Part shown: in pieces, positions 1 through 4,402 of the stretch | How the letters are laid out: every line of letters starts with the position of its first letter | How positions within the stretch are numbered: position 1 is the first letter of the stretch | NCBI GenBank assembly: GCA_013140935.1 | Contig: JABFSD010000880.1 | Coordinates: forward strand, 1-6,632 | Source of the DNA: Acidobacteriota bacterium | Lineage (GTDB): Bacteria; Acidobacteriota; Blastocatellia; RBC074 | Length of the DNA stretch: 6,632 nucleotides | Reading direction: 5' to 3' | Position numbers and translations under genes: made by a program | The notes under the pieces: generated by a model | The model's input: the letters and a program-made list of their open reading frames with translations, nothing else | Told to the model about the DNA's origin: nothing | Database searches by the model: none

Positions 1-1
1 G

Positions 2-475
2 CCGGTGCGAGGCAACAAATTGGTGGCGTGGTGCGTTTCGCCGGTAATGGCGCAGGTACCGAATGCCGCAAATGAAAAGCCCGTGGGTTCGATGGTTCCG
101 TGGGCGCAAGCGCAATTGTTCAACGCGACGCGGCAAACGCTGGCGGCGATTTCGCAAGACGTAGCCAATGGCTTGGCTGAAACCGTGGGCTTGCGTTGCG
201 CGTGGGGTACGGAACTGGAACCTGACGCGCGCTGTTCGGTCGTCGTCGAGTTACCGGCTGGCACGGATGCTGAGTTCATCGCGCGTGCCATTGACCTTGA
301 AAATGTTGAAGCCTGGTGCGACGAGAGAAACGAACTACACGTCGCCATCGGCCCGTGGTATTCGATCAAAGACGTAGATCAAGTGGTGCTTTCAATCACG
401 AAAGTCGTTCACGTAAAGTTAGGCTTGCACGCTTCTGACCGACAGCGCGCGCAAGCACAAACCGCAGGGAGTTAA
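2..475 (+). CDS. Hypothetical protein, C-terminal part (5' end outside window)
   Basis: The reading frame is open to the left edge and ends at the TAA at 473-475; 157 residues are visible. A GTG at 5 could be read as a start, but the frame continues upstream of it, no ribosome site can be judged there, and it is more likely an internal valine. I do not recognise the family. The sequence looks like a compact soluble alpha/beta domain: a helix around [18 protein letters not shown], a strand with SVVVELP, an acidic stretch with ENVEAWCDE, then a strand HVAIGPWYS followed by a helix [19 protein letters not shown]. No signal peptide or membrane span is visible in this part. The stop lies only 5 bases before the next start, and the Shine-Dalgarno of the next gene overlaps the end of this one, so the two are probably co-transcribed and translationally coupled. 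Function unknown. Confidence 0.75.
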   Translation, partial: PVRGNKLVAWCVSPVMAQVPNAANEKPVGSMVPWAQAQLFNATRQTLAAISQDVANGLAETVGLRCAWGTELEPDARCSVVVELPAGTDAEFIARAIDLENVEAWCDERNELHVAIGPWYSIKDVDQVVLSITKVVHVKLGLHASDRQRAQAQTAGS

Positions 476-480
476 GAATC

Positions 481-1893
481 ATGAAAAAAGTGAGTGTTCT
501 GTTATTCACCATAAGCCTGTTGGCTTTAACCGGTTTCGCCCAAGACCGCGAAGTCCTCATCAAAAACGCGACGATCATGACCGCCGCGAAAGGTACGATT
601 GAGGGCGGTTCGATTCTCATCCGCAACGGCAAGATCGTTGCGGTGGATAAGGCCGATAAAGTTACGGCTTCCGCTTCGGCCAAAGTGATTGACGGCACGG
701 GGATGTATGTCACGCCGGGCTTCGTGGATGCGCACTCGCACACCGCGCTCGACAGCGTCAACGAAGGTTCGTTGTCAGTCACGGCAATGGTCAAAATGCG
801 TGACGTAGTGAACAACACCGACATCAACATCTATCGCCAACTCGCGGGCGGGATGACGACGATTCACCAATTGCACGGCAGCGCCAACGCCATCGGCGGA
901 CAAAACAACGTCATCAAATTGAAATGGGGCAAACCCGTCGAAGAGATGTTTCTCGCCGAGGCACCGCGCACCGTCAAGTTCGCGTTGGGCGAAAATCCGA
1001 AACGCTCCAATTTCAGCGTACCCGGTATGGCGCGTCGCTTCCCTGCCACGCGCATGGGCGTCGAAGAAACGATTCGTGAAGCGTTCACGCAAGGCCGTGA
1101 ATACACTGCGAAATGGGACGCTTATGAGGCTGCGAAAGCCAAAGGCGAAAATCCGCTGCCGCCCCGCAAAGACCTCAAACTCGAAGCGATGGCTGACATC
1201 CTGAAAGGCAAGATTGATATTCACGCGCATTGCTATCGCGCCGACGAAATCATGATGTTGCTGCGTTTGACCGAAGAGTTCGGCATTCGCGTACGCACGC
1301 TGCAACACACGTTAGAGGGTTACAAAGTCTCGCCTGAAATCGCCAAGCACGGCGCATCGGCTTCGATCTTGCCGGATTGGTGGGCTTATAAGATGGAAGC
1401 CTACGACGCGATTCCGTTTAATGCGGCGGTGATGACCGACCACGGCATCGTGGTTTCGATTCACTCTGACAGCAACGAACACGCGCGCCGTTTCTATCAA
1501 GAGGCAGGCAAGATGTTGAAATACGGCAACCTGACCGAAGAGCAAGCCTTGCAACTCGTCACGTTGAATCCGGCTAAACAGATTCGCCTTGATAACCGCA
1601 TCGGCAGCATCGAAGTCGGCAAAGACGGCGACCTGGCGATTTTTAACGGACATCCGTTCAGCGTTTACGCCCACCCGGTGATGACCCTGATCGAAGGCGA
1701 AGTTTATTTCGACCGCAAACAAGACATTGAACGCCGCGCGTTGTTGGCAAAGGAAAAGAAAGACCTGATCGAAAAAGAGAAGAAGGCGAACGTACCTACG
1801 CAACCGGTGCAAAGTTCGCCGACCTTTATTCCGACGTTGAGCGAAGAAGAACTCGACGATCACTTGCATCACGGCAAAACCAAGAAACCGTAA
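481..1893 (+). CDS. Exported metal-dependent amidohydrolase (imidazolonepropionase-like family)
   Basis: 470 residues. The ATG at 481 is chosen because AGGGAG lies at 466-471 and a Sec signal peptide follows directly (MKK, hydrophobic core to about residue 18, probable cleavage after FA at 20), so the enzyme should be periplasmic. A short beta-sandwich part (about 23-78) leads into the TIM-barrel of the amidohydrolase superfamily, with the HxH motif at H85/H87 (PGFVDAHSH). The GGQNN..IKLKWG segment has K146, a candidate bridging lysine. Further likely ligands are H250 (or H248), H276 and D330 (IHSDS). The segment [22 protein letters not shown] at 363-384 is a typical superfamily C-terminal signature that closes the sandwich. 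A helical charged tail (about 413-470) ending in a His-rich stretch extends beyond the catalytic core. Family members hydrolyse C-N bonds in cyclic amides, dipeptides or similar compounds; the substrate cannot be told from sequence. It is grouped with a ligand-less paralogue at 2580-3908. Confidence 0.93.
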   Translation: MKKVSVLLFTISLLALTGFAQDREVLIKNATIMTAAKGTIEGGSILIRNGKIVAVDKADKVTASASAKVIDGTGMYVTPGFVDAHSHTALDSVNEGSLSVTAMVKMRDVVNNTDINIYRQLAGGMTTIHQLHGSANAIGGQNNVIKLKWGKPVEEMFLAEAPRTVKFALGENPKRSNFSVPGMARRFPATRMGVEETIREAFTQGREYTAKWDAYEAAKAKGENPLPPRKDLKLEAMADILKGKIDIHAHCYRADEIMMLLRLTEEFGIRVRTLQHTLEGYKVSPEIAKHGASASILPDWWAYKMEAYDAIPFNAAVMTDHGIVVSIHSDSNEHARRFYQEAGKMLKYGNLTEEQALQLVTLNPAKQIRLDNRIGSIEVGKDGDLAIFNGHPFSVYAHPVMTLIEGEVYFDRKQDIERRALLAKEKKDLIEKEKKANVPTQPVQSSPTFIPTLSEEELDDHLHHGKTKKP

Positions 1894-1925
1894 ACTCACG
1901 GCGCGGCATTACAGGAGAAGTACCT

Positions 1926-2351
1926 ATGATCGAAAACAATTTAGAAATGCGTTTGGCTAAACTCGAAGACGAGTTGGCAGAGCTAAAAACGATGTACCGG
2001 CTCTCGCTCAATTCGCTTGAGACTTCCAGCAAAGTCGTAGACCTGTTGCTGCAACGAGCGAACGCGACCGACGAGATGATCGCTGAGCTGAAAGCGCAAA
2101 AGGCTCCAGCGAGCGCGCCCTTCGTCGCGTTTGAAAGCAGCCCCCCAATCACTAACGATGCGCAACTCGAACAGCGCCGCCAGCACATGGAAGGGCAACT
2201 CGAACAGCGTCGTCAGCAAATGGAAGCCCAACTCGAACAACGCCGCCAACAGGCCGAAGCGCAAATGCAGCAACAGCGGCAACAAATGGAAGCGCAATTT
2301 GAACGGCAACGGCACGAGTTAGAAAGATTGGCGCAACGCGCTAAAGCCTGA
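1926..2351 (+). CDS. Coiled-coil protein with five 11-residue (hendecad) repeats
   Basis: 141 residues, no signal peptide or membrane span, so cytoplasmic. The ATG is preceded by AGGAG at 1913-1917 with 8 bases spacing. Residues 5-57 form a first predicted helix with heptad-like leucine spacing (LAKLEDELAEL), followed by a Pro/Ala/Ser linker at about 59-78. Residues 80-134 are five consecutive 11-residue units of the pattern Q-L-E-Q-R-R-Q-Q-M-E-A, rich in Gln, Glu and Arg. An 11-residue period is typical of hendecad coiled coils with little supercoil. No enzyme motif is present; a structural or scaffolding role is plausible but unproven. It lies 32 bases after the first amidohydrolase and 23 bases before the next small gene. 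I do not recognise a named family, and low-complexity helices like this attract spurious matches. Confidence 0.85.
   Translation: MIENNLEMRLAKLEDELAELKTMYRLSLNSLETSSKVVDLLLQRANATDEMIAELKAQKAPASAPFVAFESSPPITNDAQLEQRRQHMEGQLEQRRQQMEAQLEQRRQQAEAQMQQQRQQMEAQFERQRHELERLAQRAKA
2163..2327 (+). repeat. Five 33-bp tandem repeats inside the coiled-coil gene
   Basis: Five head-to-tail 33-base units encode the 11-residue repeats. Units 1 and 2 differ at only five bases, unit 3 is close, and units 4 and 5 are more diverged (M, Q and F, R substitutions at leucine and glutamate positions). The gradient suggests the repeat grew by duplication, with the older copies at the 3' side. The unit length is a multiple of three, so gain or loss of a unit would keep the frame. 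Confidence 0.85.
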
Positions 2352-2374
2352 AACGCCCGCAGGAAGCGACTGTT

Positions 2375-2572
2375 ATGAATAGCCTGAGAGAAAACATCAG
2401 CGATAGAGAACGCGTTGAAGAATTTCTCTATCAAACAAGTTTGTTTTCTTATGAACTGGGGAAAGACACTGAGGCAAAACGCCAAGCTGAGTTGCGACGC
2501 ATACGAGAACAACTCGAACGGCTAGCTCAATTACGCCAATTAGACCGGCGTGATAACACGATTGAACCGTAA
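2375..2572 (+). CDS. Small helical (coiled-coil) protein, 65 residues
   Basis: The ATG at 2375 has AGGA at 2361-2364 about 10 bases upstream. The protein is very polar, without signal peptide or membrane segment. Residues 1-30 contain a possible first helix ([19 protein letters not shown]) and residues 33-59 a second, basic-acidic helix with leucine/isoleucine spacing suited to a coiled coil ([20 protein letters not shown]). The LERLAQ stretch recurs at the C terminus of the preceding 141-residue protein, so the two could pair, but this short match may be chance in Gln/Arg/Leu-rich helices. The stop at 2570-2572 lies 7 bases before the start of the second amidohydrolase. No family recognised; function unknown. 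The ribosome site, tight packing and absence of a competing frame argue that it is real. Confidence 0.72.
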   Translation: MNSLRENISDRERVEEFLYQTSLFSYELGKDTEAKRQAELRRIREQLERLAQLRQLDRRDNTIEP

Positions 2573-2579
2573 AAACCTT

Positions 2580-3908
2580 ATGAAGAAATTATCGTTTACT
2601 ATCCTTATTTCACTGGCGATATGCGCGGCAGTCGTTACTCTCGCCCAACCTCGCGCCGTCACCACGCCCGGCAACACGATTGCAATTACCAATGCCCGCA
2701 TCGTTACGGTTTCGGGCGCGACGCATGAAAAGGGCACCATCGTCATTCGCGACGGCAAGATCATTGCGGTAGGGCCGACGGCTCCGGTTCCCACTGGAGC
2801 GAAGATCATCCCCGGCGCAGGGCTGACGGTTTATCCAGGCATGATTGACACTTACACCACGCTCGGCCTCACCGAAGTGGACGCTGTCAACGCCACCGTA
2901 GACACCACGGAACTCGGCGATTACAACGCGAACATGAAGGCGCTGACCGCCGTGCAACCAAACAGCGAATTGATTCCCGTCGCGCGCAGCAACGGCGTGA
3001 CTACCGTGCTGACTTGCCCACAAGGCGGCGTGATTTCGGGGCAATGCGCGTTCATCAATCTCGACGGCTGGACGCAGGAGCAAATGAAACTCGTCGCGCC
3101 CGGCGCATTGCATCTGGTTTATCCGCGCGTAGGTTTTGGCGGACGCGGCGGCGGTTTCGGCGGAGGAGGCAACTTGAATTCGCCTTCTGAAGCGGCCAAA
3201 CAAGCGCGCGACCGCAAAGTCGAAGACTTGAAGAAAAAACTCGAAGCAGCACAGGAATACCTCAAAGCCAAAGCGGCGGCGGCCAATGACAAAACGATTC
3301 CCGTGCGTCCGGTTGATTTGGGCCTTGAAGCGTTAGCACCTTTCCTGAACGGTCAAGCGCCAGTGCTGATCGCGGCGAGCGGCAAAGCCGAGATCGAAGG
3401 CGCACTCGCATTGGCCGATCAATTCAAACTCAAACTGGTGTTGTATGGCGCGGAAAGTGCGTTGCAAGTCGCCGACAAGATCAAGGCGAAAAACGTGCCC
3501 ATCGTGCTGCCCGCCGTGCTGGATTTGCCCGACAAAGAAGATTCGCCTTACGACGAAGCCTTTGCCCGCGCGGCGGAATTTCACAAGGCCGGATTGAAAG
3601 TTTGCTTCTCGTCTTCTGACAGCGCCTCCGACGTACGGTTGTTGCCCTATCACGCAGGTACGGCGGCGGCGTTCGGCTTGCCGAAAGAAGAAGCGCTCAA
3701 AGGCGTCACGCTTTACCCCGCGCAAATTTTCGGACTCGATAAACTCGTCGGCAGTCTCGAAACCGGCAAGATCGCTAATGTCGTTGTCACCGACGGCGAC
3801 CTGCTCGAACATCGCACGCGCATCAAATATCTCATCATCAACGGCAAACTCGTTGAGCTGGCGAACAAGCACACGCGGCTTTACGAACGTCACAAAGACC
3901 GACAATAA
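2580..3908 (+). CDS. Exported amidohydrolase-fold protein lacking the metal ligands (probable pseudoenzyme)
   Basis: 442 residues from the ATG at 2580. A GTG in frame at 2550 would start ten residues earlier, but the ATG gives a proper signal peptide (MKK, hydrophobic core to about 21, likely cleavage after LA at 22), so it is preferred. No clear Shine-Dalgarno precedes it; reinitiation after the stop 7 bases upstream is likely. The order of elements matches the first amidohydrolase: beta-sandwich strand INTARIV-type start, PGMID at 86-90, GQCAFINL at 154-161, a long helical insert, and a closing NGK segment. The expected ligands are replaced: HxH becomes Y92/T94, the lysine position becomes N160, the strand-5 histidine becomes A265 and the strand-6 histidine becomes A291 or G290; only D347 (SSSDS) remains. 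A glycine-rich stretch at about 185-198 precedes the charged helix at 203-236. It may serve as a partner or binding subunit of the active paralogue, or bind ligand without catalysis; this is inference. Confidence 0.87.
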   Translation: MKKLSFTILISLAICAAVVTLAQPRAVTTPGNTIAITNARIVTVSGATHEKGTIVIRDGKIIAVGPTAPVPTGAKIIPGAGLTVYPGMIDTYTTLGLTEVDAVNATVDTTELGDYNANMKALTAVQPNSELIPVARSNGVTTVLTCPQGGVISGQCAFINLDGWTQEQMKLVAPGALHLVYPRVGFGGRGGGFGGGGNLNSPSEAAKQARDRKVEDLKKKLEAAQEYLKAKAAAANDKTIPVRPVDLGLEALAPFLNGQAPVLIAASGKAEIEGALALADQFKLKLVLYGAESALQVADKIKAKNVPIVLPAVLDLPDKEDSPYDEAFARAAEFHKAGLKVCFSSSDSASDVRLLPYHAGTAAAFGLPKEEALKGVTLYPAQIFGLDKLVGSLETGKIANVVVTDGDLLEHRTRIKYLIINGKLVELANKHTRLYERHKDRQ

Positions 3909-3942
3909 TTTTCTCGTAGCACTCCTTTTGGCAAAACTATCT

Positions 3943-3979
3943 GCGCACAGTACGCCACCCCGCACTGTGCGCTTTTTTT
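3943..3979 (+). terminator. Intrinsic (Rho-independent) terminator of the amidohydrolase operon
   Basis: A perfect 9-bp inverted repeat, GCGCACAGT at 3943-3951 and ACTGTGCGC at 3964-3972, encloses a 12-base loop and is followed at once by seven T residues (3973-3979). It lies 35 bases after the stop of the second amidohydrolase and is oriented to end plus-strand transcripts. It marks the 3' end of the operon and separates it from the surface-protein gene. Confidence 0.92.
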
Positions 3980-4388
3980 CGTCCGGCACACTGCCATTTT
4001 TAATATTAAAATCCCGCTCTAGCTTGGTCTGATCGTAGACGCTCTCGCGCTAAACTCGTAAACTCCGCCCGCGACACAATCAATAACCAAGTTTCGTGTT
4101 CGTGCGCTGAAATCTCATTGCTTCCCCCGCTTCGTGATTCCGTTTCTTTGGGCAATGACCGTCAGTGCGCACTCTCGGCCCCGCAGCGTTCCTTCTCACA
4201 AGCGTTTTCATACGTTTTTTGCCGCGATGGAAAACTAATGTTCCGCGAAGGCAACGTCGTGTTTGGTGAGGGCATCCGCCGAACATACAAAATAATCCGC
4301 GCACGAATGCGACTCGCAGACCCAATTTGCGGCGTGCGCGCTCCACGAGACAGCCGTCTATGCTGGCGATTTGGTAACAGTAGTATTT
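3980..4388. other. Gap without a convincing gene, between terminator and surface-protein gene
   Basis: About 400 bases with no supported gene. Frames exist on both strands (plus 4118-4390, minus 4080-4538), but they lack ribosome sites, have unlikely composition (Cys/Arg-rich) and no domain features; the minus frame also runs through the 15-bp repeats of the downstream gene. Small features are a perfect AT palindrome at 3998-4011 and a short direct repeat TAAACTC at 4051-4065 (8-base period). The promoter of the downstream gene must lie here or close to its start, but I cannot point to a convincing -35/-10 pair. A long 5' leader or a small RNA cannot be excluded. Confidence 0.6.
3998..4011. 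repeat. AT-only perfect palindrome
   Basis: TTTTAATATTAAAA is a perfect 14-bp palindrome shortly after the terminator, in otherwise GC-rich surroundings. It could be a protein-binding site or an easily melted promoter element; as a hairpin it would be weak. Role unknown. Confidence 0.5.
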
Positions 4389-4394
4389 AGGAGA
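4389..4394 (+). promoter_or_regulatory. Ribosome binding site that fixes the start of the surface-protein gene
   Basis: AGGAGA lies 8 bases before the ATG at 4403, a strong match with normal spacing. It matters because the coding sequence starts with a tandem repeat: later start candidates such as the TTG at 4490, which would remove the repeat from the protein, have no comparable site. Confidence 0.8.
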
Positions 4395-4402
4395 TTCATC
4401 GG

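Noticed and set aside
1312..1899. Long minus-strand frames opposite both amidohydrolases (also 775-1308, 2610-3203, 3333-3989)
   Set aside because: Shadows of the plus-strand genes, caused by codon bias; no ribosome sites or recognisable protein features.
2550..2579. GTG at 2550 as start of the second amidohydrolase
   Set aside because: It would put ten extra residues before a normal signal peptide and overlap the preceding gene; the ATG at 2580 gives a standard Sec signal.
4118..4390. Plus-strand frame of 90 residues in the gap
   Set aside because: No ribosome site before its ATG, no domain or signal features, and unusual Arg/Cys content; it runs up to the ribosome site of the next gene.
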